Shown: positions 1-4,876 of the stretch, in pieces
How the letters are laid out: each line of letters opens with the position of its first letter
How positions within the stretch are numbered: the stretch's first letter is position 1
DNA from: Methanobacteriota archaeon
GTDB lineage: Archaea; Altiarchaeota; Altiarchaeia; IMC4; QMZM01
Direction of reading: 5' to 3'
NCBI GenBank assembly: GCA_021731385.1
Contig: JAKFXM010000105.1
Span: forward strand, 1-5,988
Length of the DNA: 5,988 nt
Translations under genes and position numbers: made by a program
The notes under the pieces: model-generated
What the model saw: only the letters and a program-made list of their open reading frames with translations
Told to the model about the DNA's origin: nothing
The model's database searches: none

Positions 1-10
1 TAAATTAAGA

Positions 11-1306
11 TTATTTCTCCAATATTACAATACTCTCTCTTACAGGTCTCTCCTTTACTATGTGGCCGAGAGGCAAAGCCTCTCGGACACGTGTCGGAGC
101 GTAGCTCCGCCACATTCCATGAACATCACACCACCTCGCATTTGCAACCCAGATTGCTTTTGCATTGAATCCTATTTGCTCTGAAATTTCTGCAAGGATT
201 AAATCCACATCAACAGTGAGATTCGGAAGGCATGCATTCCCAACAACAAGGGCTGCAGTTCCATTTGGTTTTAGAGCCTTGTATATGCCTTCCAGAGACA
301 TATACATGTCCTCAAAATAGCCCCAAACAACCACCGGAGAATTTTCAATTTTTCCAGTAATTTCATCAAGTTTTTCTGACTTTAATCCATCATGAAATTC
401 ATATTTTGCACCTATATGCGACCTCAGGGATCGTTTTCTCAATTCTTCTATCTCTTTTGAATTATTAACAATAAGGGCTAATTCAAGACCATAGAGTTTT
501 GTATAATCAACAAAATTTAGATATGGTGGGGAGGTAATGCAGGCATTAATGGATTCAGGTTCTAAATCCAGGGAACGAGCATCACCTTGCAGGGCTTCTG
601 CAGATATATCGCCGTTTTTCGGATTAACTCTCTTCAAATCCCGATACATCCTCTTAAGTTTATTTCTCAACAGGTATCTAACAGGTGCAAGATGCTGCTT
701 TCTTACAATTCTTATAACTCCGCCATCCTTTTTTGTATTGCTTGCCTGTCCGACAATGCTTAGCAGGGCAAGAAATATGAAATTTCTAATCTTCTCATCT
801 TCAATCTCCAAAATTTTTTCCTTGAAAAATAAAATGTCATTTCTTGCGTATCTTGAAAATGCCTGTTTGATGTCTATAAATTTTAAATCCGGCCATTTCA
901 GATGGGTTTCGCCGAATTTCAGGGATGAAATTTCCTTTATCTTTTCCTTGAGAAGTTCCATGTCATAGTCGCACTGCAGTTTTGTATTTGATACAAAAAC
1001 CCCCAAAGGAAGGATGTCAAATCCTATCGCATTATAACCTGCCTGCTGGCATGCAAGTAATGTATTTCCCGTGCCGCAGAAGGGGTCAAGGATTCCTGAT
1101 TTTTTGGGAATTTCCAGTTCCTTCAATAGATTCCACACCAAATCCCCAGAAAATCCCTCCTTGTAGTAAAACCAGTTATAAATTGGCTCTGTCTTGTTCT
1201 GTGCGAATGTGACCAAATTCTTGTAGTCCTCTCTCTTTACAAGAAGGTCTGCGTATTTCCCCTTTGCTAAAATTGAAAGTTCAAAGAGATCCTTTTTTTC
1301 CGGCAT
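11..1306 (-). CDS. DNA methyltransferase with SPPY motif (N4-cytosine/N6-adenine type), carrying a palindromic-repeat insertion near its C-terminus
   Basis: This 431-residue protein is probably an S-adenosylmethionine-dependent amino-methyltransferase acting on DNA. The AdoMet-binding motif DPFCGTG is at residues 74-80, followed by the acidic strand end GFD at 95-97. QGDAR is at 240-244 and the catalytic motif TSPPY at 258-262. Motif I precedes motif IV by about 180 residues, which would fit a specificity domain between them (alpha-like order). SPPY is most typical of N4-cytosine enzymes, but N6-adenine or a TRM11-like RNA methylase cannot be excluded. No restriction endonuclease gene is visible nearby, so it may be an orphan. 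Residues 398-416 are encoded by a palindromic element (61-114). Joining GxxDVHG-type sequence directly to IVKERPVRESIV would give a normal-looking C-terminus. The ATG at 1306 sits about 23 bases from a TATA-like box, so the mRNA is probably leaderless. Family call fairly sure; target base uncertain. Confidence 0.85.
   Translation of the reverse strand: MPEKKDLFELSILAKGKYADLLVKREDYKNLVTFAQNKTEPIYNWFYYKEGFSGDLVWNLLKELEIPKKSGILDPFCGTGNTLLACQQAGYNAIGFDILPLGVFVSNTKLQCDYDMELLKEKIKEISSLKFGETHLKWPDLKFIDIKQAFSRYARNDILFFKEKILEIEDEKIRNFIFLALLSIVGQASNTKKDGGVIRIVRKQHLAPVRYLLRNKLKRMYRDLKRVNPKNGDISAEALQGDARSLDLEPESINACITSPPYLNFVDYTKLYGLELALIVNNSKEIEELRKRSLRSHIGAKYEFHDGLKSEKLDEITGKIENSPVVVWGYFEDMYMSLEGIYKALKPNGTAALVVGNACLPNLTVDVDLILAEISEQIGFNAKAIWVANARWCDVHGMWRSYAPTRVREALPLGHIVKERPVRESIVILEK
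61..114. repeat. Cloverleaf palindromic element, GC-rich family copy 1 (inside the methyltransferase gene)
   Basis: A 54-base element of nested inverted repeats. Outer arms are TGTGGC (61-66) and GCCACA (109-114). Inside are hairpin 1, CGAGAGGC (67-74) / GCCTCTCG (78-85) with loop AAA, then a perfect 10-base palindrome GACACGTGTC (86-95), then hairpin 2, GGAGC (96-100) / GCTCC (104-108) with loop GTA. The length is 18 codons and it lies in frame in the methyltransferase. A second copy with compensatory changes is at 1411-1467. No target-site duplication is obvious. Confidence 0.85.
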
Positions 1307-1324
1307 TTTTTGTATAAGTCCTTT

Positions 1325-1333
1325 TTTATATAA
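1325..1333 (-). promoter_or_regulatory. TATA-like box of the methyltransferase gene
   Basis: Read on the minus strand, this is TTATATAAA followed by more A residues. Its centre is about 23 bases upstream of the ATG at 1306. At usual archaeal TATA-to-start spacing, transcription would begin at or next to the start codon. No Shine-Dalgarno-like sequence is visible in the remaining gap, which fits a leaderless mRNA. Confidence 0.5.
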
Positions 1334-1341
1334 GAATCGAG

Positions 1342-1409
1342 AAAATTTCCCTTCAGGAAATTTTTACTAAAATTTCCTCACAAGAAAAATTTTGCCACGC
1401 AAAATTTTT
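1342..1409. repeat. A+T-rich hairpin cluster
   Basis: AAAATTTCC (1342-1350) pairs with GGAAATTTT (1356-1364) across a five-base loop. A second AAAATTTCC (1369-1377) can compete for the same central arm. A separate hairpin follows: AAAAATTTTG (1385-1394) / CAAAATTTTT (1400-1409) with loop CCACG. It lies just upstream of the methyltransferase TATA-like box. It lacks the outer arms and palindromic linker of the cloverleaf elements, so it may be a degenerate relative or a different structure. Confidence 0.6.
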
Positions 1410-1410
1410 G

Positions 1411-1467
1411 TGTGGCTGAGAGGCGTAACCTCTCAGACATATGTCAGAGCCCAAAGGCTCTGCCACA
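1411..1467. repeat. Cloverleaf palindromic element, GC-rich family copy 2 (intergenic)
   Basis: A 57-base relative of the element at 61-114 with identical outer arms TGTGGC (1411-1416) and GCCACA (1462-1467). Hairpin 1 is TGAGAGG (1417-1423) / CCTCTCA (1429-1435). The linker is the palindrome GACATATGTC (1436-1445). Hairpin 2 is AGAGCC (1446-1451) / GGCTCT (1456-1461) with loop CAAA. Against copy 1, the first pair of hairpin 1 changes C-G to T-A, the central linker step CG becomes TA, and the first pair of hairpin 2 changes G-C to A-T. All three changes keep the symmetry. Confidence 0.85.
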
Positions 1468-1469
1468 TG

Positions 1470-1497
1470 CCCAATCAGAGCAATGCTCTGATTCGGG
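1470..1497. repeat. Simple hairpin next to cloverleaf copy 2
   Basis: AATCAGAGC (1473-1481) pairs with GCTCTGATT (1485-1493) over the triloop AAT. CCC (1470-1472) and GGG (1495-1497) extend the stem after a one-base bulge. The AGAGC/GCTCT core recalls hairpin 2 of the neighbouring element. It could be a stray arm of the same family or a transcript-end structure for the minus-strand cobO message. Confidence 0.6.
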
Positions 1498-1534
1498 AAA
1501 CATTATAATTATTCTACTTTAGAGGAAATTTTAC

Positions 1535-1615
1535 TGCTCTGTAATTATACGAATCTCCTTTGGAAATTCGTAGCTATGAATCTGCAAAGCAGATTCATAT
1601 CAAAATTACAGAGCA
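1535..1615. repeat. Cloverleaf palindromic element, AT-rich AGCT family, complete copy
   Basis: The outer arms are a perfect 12-base inverted repeat, TGCTCTGTAATT (1535-1546) / AATTACAGAGCA (1604-1615). Inside, hairpin A (1549-1571) pairs ACGAAT with ATTCGT and TCC with GGA around loop TTT, with one mismatch. AGCT (1572-1575) is the palindromic linker. Hairpin B pairs ATGAATCTGC (1576-1585) with GCAGATTCAT (1589-1598) around loop AAA. Nineteen bases (1565-1583) recur exactly at 4909-4927. Confidence 0.85.
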
Positions 1616-1624
1616 TCGAAGAAA

Positions 1625-2167
1625 TTAGAATTCAATTCCCTCCCTTGCAGGAATCCCCTTCTGATATGGATGTTTCACCATTTGCATCACAGTTACGAGG
1701 TCTGCCCTTTCTATGAATTCCTTAGGCGCCCTTCTTCCAGTCATTACGACAGTGGTTTCTTCAGGGACACTGTCCAAAAAATTCAGTACATCCTCAACCC
1801 TGAGAAGGCCTATTGCTGTAGCCAAATTTATTTCATCAAGAACAAGAAGTTCGGGCCTTTTCTTGCTAATTTCTCCTGCAAAATCCAGCCCTTTTTCTGC
1901 GAGTTCCTTATCCTCTAAACCCGGATTTGAGAGAGTGACCCATTCCTCCCTGCCGAACTGGTATATCTCGTAATCCGGCTTTAATCTCTCCATTATCTTA
2001 TACTCGCCAATCCATTTCCTGCCCTTCATGAACTGGATTATGACCGCCTTTTTGCCGTGACCAATGGTGCGGAGAGCCAGACCTAAGGCGTTCATAGTCT
2101 TACCCTCACCTTCGCCGGTATATAGATAAATTCTTGCCCTTTTGGATTCGTTTCCCATATTTGTCAT
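1625..2167 (-). CDS. cobO: Cob(I)yrinic acid a,c-diamide / corrinoid adenosyltransferase (CobA/CobO/BtuR family)
   Basis: This cytosolic enzyme transfers the adenosyl group of ATP to the cobalt of a reduced corrinoid, giving adenosylcobalamin or its precursor. The 180 residues match the usual family length. The modified P-loop GEGEGKT is at residues 18-24, a Walker-B-like strand LLVLDEIN at 107-114, TGRRAP at 143-148, and the typical C-terminal stretch ADLVT...VKHPYQKGI at 155-172. The P-loop has GEGEGKT where bacterial CobA has GNGKGKT. I do not take this as a defect because the GKT is intact. The ATG at 2167 is chosen; an ATG three codons in (2158) is equally possible. It diverges from the 2200-3671 operon across only 32 bases. 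The inverted-repeat cluster starts right after its stop. No other cobalamin gene is in the window. Confidence 0.93.
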   Translation of the reverse strand: MTNMGNESKRARIYLYTGEGEGKTMNALGLALRTIGHGKKAVIIQFMKGRKWIGEYKIMERLKPDYEIYQFGREEWVTLSNPGLEDKELAEKGLDFAGEISKKRPELLVLDEINLATAIGLLRVEDVLNFLDSVPEETTVVMTGRRAPKEFIERADLVTVMQMVKHPYQKGIPAREGIEF

Positions 2168-2187
2168 TTATTTATTGATGTTATCGT

Positions 2188-2199
2188 AAAAATATAATA
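2188..2199 (-). promoter_or_regulatory. Probable TATA-like box of cobO
   Basis: On the minus strand the sequence reads TATTATATTTTT, centred about 26 bases upstream of the ATG at 2167. That is the right spacing for a nearly leaderless archaeal transcript. It directly abuts the start codon of the opposite gene at 2200, so the two divergent promoters must be interleaved within 32 bases. This is a spacing-based call in AT-rich DNA. Confidence 0.4.
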
Positions 2200-2421
2200 A
2201 TGGCAAATGAAATGCTTGATGGCATAGACCATATTGAGGACCTGTCAAACGAATTAGATATTGCTCTTTACAATTTTAGAAAAACAGGAGATAAGAAAAA
2301 ATTCAATGAGAAATTAAACAAGATTAAAGGGGAAATAGAAAGGCTCGGTAAGAATTCCGCTTATTCTAAAAGAATTGAGATATTGAAAAGTAAATACAAG
2401 GCTATTGAGTCTGAACTCTGA
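2200..2421 (+). CDS. Small helical protein of unknown function, first gene of the aCPSF2 operon
   Basis: I do not recognise this 73-residue protein. It is highly charged, rich in lysine and glutamate, lacks cysteine, proline and membrane segments, and looks wholly alpha-helical. Hydrophobic residues are spaced in a heptad-like way between about residues 8 and 72 (for example IEDL, LDIALYNF, LNKIKGEIERL, IEILKSKYKAI), consistent with a two-helix hairpin or short coiled coil. Only two bases separate its TGA from the GTG of the following nuclease, so the two are very probably co-transcribed and translationally coupled. That raises, but does not show, a role as a partner of the nuclease. The ATG at 2200 is used; a second ATG at 2212 is possible. 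A weak TATA-like TTTATTTA lies about 29 bases upstream. Confidence 0.7.
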   Translation: MANEMLDGIDHIEDLSNELDIALYNFRKTGDKKKFNEKLNKIKGEIERLGKNSAYSKRIEILKSKYKAIESEL

Positions 2422-2423
2422 AA

Positions 2424-3671
2424 GTGAAATTTACATTCTACGGCGGAGCGATGGAGGTCGGTAAGTCTTCTATAGCAATGGAACACAGGGGTTATTCTTT
2501 AATGCTTGACTGCGGGATAAAGGTAGATAAAATGGAGTGCCCGGCACAACCAGACCACATTGATTCACTAATATTATCCCATGCTCATTTGGATCATTCC
2601 GGGATGATCCCGGCAATTTACAAGAATCATAGAATCCCGATTTATTCAACGAAGATGACATTTGGAATCTCGCACTTTCTTCAGGAGGATTCCATAAAGA
2701 TTGCCAGGTTAAAGAAGCAACCTTTGATATATTCGGACATGGATCTGGCAAATGTGCAAGGTTCAGAAATTAATGTCGGATACCTGAATGAAAAAAAACT
2801 AAATGACGAAATTTCATTTGAACTTTATGACGCGGGGCATATCCCCGGAAGTGCCTCAATCCTTCTCAATATTTCCGGCAGAAAGGTTCTATATACCGGG
2901 GATATAAAGACAAAGGACACCTACCTGCAAAAGGGTGCAGATATTCCAGAGGCTGAAATCCTGATAACTGAAAGCACATACGGTAATAGAATTCATCCAA
3001 AAAGGGAGGAAATGGAAAAGGAATTCAGGGACAGGATAACAGAAACCCTGAACAATGGGGGAATAGCACTTGTCCCGGCATTTGCAGTCGGCAGATCGCA
3101 GGAGGTCCTGATGATTCTTAGGGACATTGGATATCCCGTCTATCTTGACGGGCTATCAAAGGATATAACCAGATTATTCCTGGAGTACCCTGAATACATC
3201 AGAGACCCGGAATTACTGCAAGATTCTGCAAATAGTGCAATCTGGATTGAAAACAATAATGAAAGAAGGGGTATATTAGACGAACCCTGCATTATAGTCA
3301 CGACGGCAGGAATGCTCAGCGGAGGACCCGTTCTTCATTATCTCCAGAGATTGCACAGGAATAGAAATAACGGTATCTTTCTGACAGGATATCAGGTTAA
3401 GGGAACCAATGGGAGGCTTCTTATGGATGAGGGTTATGTCATTGACCCTCTTGACAATAGCAGAATTAGGGTTGAAATGGAAAAACACCAGTTTGACTTT
3501 TCGGCACACGCGGGAAGGAATTCTCTGAAAGGGATTGTAAAGAAGGTAAAACCTGATACCGTTATAGTTGTTCATGGCGATCCTGAAAGTTGTATTTCAT
3601 TCGGTGAATGGTTAAAAGGTAGAGTAGATAAGGTTTATGTTCCTTATGTCGGGGATAGGATAGAGTTGTAG
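2424..3671 (+). CDS. Metallo-beta-lactamase/beta-CASP ribonuclease, archaeal CPSF2 (aCPSF2) type
   Basis: This is a zinc-dependent ribonuclease of the beta-CASP group, related to the eukaryotic mRNA 3'-end cleavage factor and to archaeal mRNA processing and decay enzymes. Its 415 residues carry the metallo-beta-lactamase motif HAHLDH at 53-58, the metal-ligand histidine in AGHIPGS (H139), and YTGD (D160). The beta-CASP motifs follow: motif A TEST (E183), AVGRSQE at 221-227, TAGMLSGG at 294-301, motif B SAHAG (H362) and motif C VVHGDP (H384). All key residues are present. There are no N-terminal KH domains, so it is aCPSF2-like rather than aCPSF1; an aRNase J assignment is less likely from overall sequence. 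The start is GTG at 2424, just after the upstream stop and without a clear Shine-Dalgarno site, suggesting coupled translation. Its stop directly abuts the stop of the convergent dUTPase gene. Confidence 0.93.
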   Translation: MKFTFYGGAMEVGKSSIAMEHRGYSLMLDCGIKVDKMECPAQPDHIDSLILSHAHLDHSGMIPAIYKNHRIPIYSTKMTFGISHFLQEDSIKIARLKKQPLIYSDMDLANVQGSEINVGYLNEKKLNDEISFELYDAGHIPGSASILLNISGRKVLYTGDIKTKDTYLQKGADIPEAEILITESTYGNRIHPKREEMEKEFRDRITETLNNGGIALVPAFAVGRSQEVLMILRDIGYPVYLDGLSKDITRLFLEYPEYIRDPELLQDSANSAIWIENNNERRGILDEPCIIVTTAGMLSGGPVLHYLQRLHRNRNNGIFLTGYQVKGTNGRLLMDEGYVIDPLDNSRIRVEMEKHQFDFSAHAGRNSLKGIVKKVKPDTVIVVHGDPESCISFGEWLKGRVDKVYVPYVGDRIEL

Positions 3672-4214
3672 TCATGCAACCCTTCCCCCCTGATACCTTC
3701 CTTTGTAGCCCTTTGTCTTTCCATCAACAGTCTCAAAAACAATCTGTGCAACCCTTGAACCCTTTTCAAATTCAAAATTAAATTCAGAAAGATTTTTTAA
3801 GCCTAATGTCAATGTTCCCCTATAGCCCGGATCAACAACCGCTGTAATCAGAGAGCAGCCGCATCTGAACAATGTTGACCTTGGAAGAATTCTTGCAAGT
3901 ATATTTTCAGGGATATTTACCCGTTCGATTGTTTCTATCAGGATGTATTGATCCGGCTTTAATTTGTATTTCTTAATTCGATTTTCCTTCGGAAAATCGA
4001 AGCTTCGAAATTCGGAGAATTTCGAATTAAATTTTATTTCCATAATTTTTGGATTCTTTCTATCCCTTACACCAAGATGACTATCTGATGTAATTTTATA
4101 TATCCTTCCAACCCTAAGGTCGTAACCAGCACTCTCAACACAATTAATATCAAAATTCTCTATAAGACTCTTCTTTTTCACAAGTTCCAGAATTTTTTCA
4201 TTGGAGAGAAGCAT
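3672..4214 (-). CDS. dut: dCTP deaminase/dUTPase-family nucleotide hydrolase, probably dUTPase, with palindromic-repeat insertion
   Basis: The protein is 180 residues from the ATG at 4214. It belongs to the trimeric dCTP deaminase/dUTPase fold and should remove dUTP or make dUMP precursors for dTTP synthesis. Family landmarks are ESAGYDLRVG (27-36), PRSTLFRCG (111-119), VVDPGYRGTLTLGLKN (126-141) and GYKGRYQGG (169-177). The catalytic glutamate of dCTP deaminases, normally in a TLEL-type motif, is replaced by glycine (G138). D128 sits where dUTPases carry their key aspartate. This matches archaeal dUTPases of the DCD-like type better than deaminases, though automated annotation may say dCTP deaminase (dcd). 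Residues 62-81 are encoded by a palindromic element, and the flanks join naturally without it. The ATG at 4214 is preferred over upstream ATGs because the promoter lies there and family proteins start MxLS. Confidence 0.85.
   Translation of the reverse strand: MLLSNEKILELVKKKSLIENFDINCVESAGYDLRVGRIYKITSDSHLGVRDRKNPKIMEIKFNSKFSEFRSFDFPKENRIKKYKLKPDQYILIETIERVNIPENILARILPRSTLFRCGCSLITAVVDPGYRGTLTLGLKNLSEFNFEFEKGSRVAQIVFETVDGKTKGYKGRYQGGRVA
3973..4030. repeat. Cloverleaf palindromic element, AT-rich AGCT family, inside the dUTPase gene
   Basis: Outer arms are TTAATT (3973-3978) and AATTAA (4025-4030). Hairpin 1 is CGATTTTCC (3979-3987) / GGAAAATCG (3991-3999) with loop TTC. The linker is the palindrome AAGCTT (4000-4005). 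Hairpin 2 is CGAAATTC (4006-4013) / GAATTTCG (4017-4024) with loop GGA. The order and the AGCT core are those of the elements at 1535-1615 and 4877-4942. It encodes about 20 in-frame residues of the dUTPase on the minus strand. Confidence 0.85.
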
Positions 4215-4230
4215 ATTTATATTTATGTTG

Positions 4231-4246
4231 TATATAAGTATATATA
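4231..4246. promoter_or_regulatory. Overlapping divergent TATA-like boxes for dUTPase and the toxin-antitoxin operon
   Basis: TATATATA at 4239-4246 is centred about 28 bases upstream of the dUTPase ATG on the minus strand. The adjoining TATATAAG at 4231-4238 is centred about 29 bases before the plus-strand ATG at 4264. The two boxes touch, so binding of one transcription complex, or of an autoregulating antitoxin, would probably affect both genes. No Shine-Dalgarno site is visible for either. The call rests on sequence and spacing in very AT-rich DNA. Confidence 0.5.
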
Positions 4247-4248
4247 CG

Positions 4249-4530
4249 ATGGATACATTTCCAATGGGCAATGTTCTTCATTATCCAAGATTAGATAATG
4301 TACTTTTTGTAGAGGAATTTATCAAGGAGCATAGTGGAGAGTTTAAAAAGAGAGGCCTCTGGAAGAGCCTGCCAAAGAAGATAATGTGGCAGACATACTC
4401 CCTTATTCTCGATTATCTTATCTATTCTGGTAAGATAGCCTTAGATAGAGAGGGAACGATTGGCTGGATATGGGATCCAAAAGGTGTAAGAGAATACCTA
4501 AGTAAACCACATCTTGAGGCTAAGATATAA
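4249..4530 (+). CDS. Small conserved-looking archaeal protein, putative winged-helix antitoxin
   Basis: The protein is 93 residues from the ATG at 4249, or 88 from the ATG at 4264. The sequence from GNVLHYPRLDNVL onward resembles a family of small archaeal proteins that I recall only by pattern. From the 4249 start, a helix (VEEFIKEH) is followed by WKSLPKKIMWQTYSLILDYLIYSGKIALD and IGWIWDP. Helix, helix, then a two-strand hairpin is what a winged-helix DNA-binding domain looks like. Its stop overlaps the next gene's start as TAATG, so translation is coupled. Position upstream of a RelE/ParE-like toxin suggests an antitoxin and autoregulator. The 4249 start is kept cautiously: the TATA spacing favours 4264, while a start further upstream at 4201 would run through the promoter. 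Confidence 0.7.
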   Translation: MDTFPMGNVLHYPRLDNVLFVEEFIKEHSGEFKKRGLWKSLPKKIMWQTYSLILDYLIYSGKIALDREGTIGWIWDPKGVREYLSKPHLEAKI

Positions 4531-4859
4531 TGAAATGCAGGGTATTCTTTGCAGATGAGAGGGTTAAGAAGGCTTATGACAATTTACTTACATCAAGCGT
4601 AGAAAACAAGAGCCTCTATAACTGGATAACAAGAGCAATTAAAGACATAAGTGATAATTGTTTTTGTGGTATTCAAATACCGAAGAGGCAAATACCAAAA
4701 GAGTATATCAGGAAATATAAGGCAGATAATCTGTGGAAATATGATCTACCTAAGGCATGGAGATTGTTGTATACCGTCAAGAATGAAGAGGCTACAATTA
4801 TCTCTATCGTTATTGAGTGGTTAGATCATAAAGAGTATGAAAGAAGATTCAAATATTAA
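4530..4859 (+). CDS. RelE/ParE-superfamily toxin (type II toxin-antitoxin)
   Basis: This 109-residue basic protein probably folds as a RelE/ParE toxin, a family that cleaves mRNA on the ribosome or, for ParE, poisons gyrase. Evidence is the C-terminal half: NLWKYDLPKAWRLLYTV around 67-83, the strand ATIISIVIEWLDHKEYERRF around 88-107, and an N-terminal helical region (VKKAYDNLL... LYNWITRAIKDI). The pattern WxYxLPxxWRLLY followed by a hydrophobic strand and DHKEYERRF is typical of archaeal RelE-like proteins. Conserved basic residues (R77 in WRLLY, R105/R106) could act on RNA, but catalysis is not shown. It starts within the stop codon of the preceding gene (TAATG). No second toxin-antitoxin gene follows. 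The substrate is unknown. Confidence 0.8.
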   Translation: MKCRVFFADERVKKAYDNLLTSSVENKSLYNWITRAIKDISDNCFCGIQIPKRQIPKEYIRKYKADNLWKYDLPKAWRLLYTVKNEEATIISIVIEWLDHKEYERRFKY

Positions 4860-4876
4860 AGAGAGAAATTAGAAAA

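Larger units (their letters stand above)
1307..1624. other. Gene-free region filled with inverted repeats between the methyltransferase and cobO
   Basis: I see no coding region in these 318 bases. Nearest the methyltransferase it holds that gene's promoter. Beyond that it is almost wholly made of inverted repeats: an A+T-rich hairpin cluster (1342-1409), the GC-rich cloverleaf copy 2 (1411-1467), a simple hairpin (1470-1497) and the AT-rich cloverleaf (1535-1615). The last begins only ten bases beyond the cobO stop codon and would therefore fall in its 3' untranslated region. Confidence 0.75.

Noticed and set aside
61..114. tRNA or other structured RNA gene, because of the cloverleaf-like fold
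   Set aside because: The arms and loops do not match tRNA: there is no seven-base anticodon loop, no T-arm consensus and the length is too short. The linker is a perfect palindrome, which favours a DNA-level symmetry.
537..968. Plus-strand open frame opposite the methyltransferase
   Set aside because: It lies wholly antisense to a gene with clear methyltransferase motifs and its translation shows no recognisable domain. Treated as a shadow.
2581..2620. Inverted repeat GGATCAT...ATGATCC within the nuclease gene
   Set aside because: It encodes the conserved metal-binding segment HLDHSGMIPAI, has no outer arms or palindromic linker, and is best explained by codon choice and chance.
4201..4248. 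Upstream start for the putative antitoxin and upstream ATG (4271) for the dUTPase
   Set aside because: Both extensions translate the AT-rich divergent promoter into hydrophobic nonsense and overlap the other gene's start, while family members begin near the chosen ATGs.
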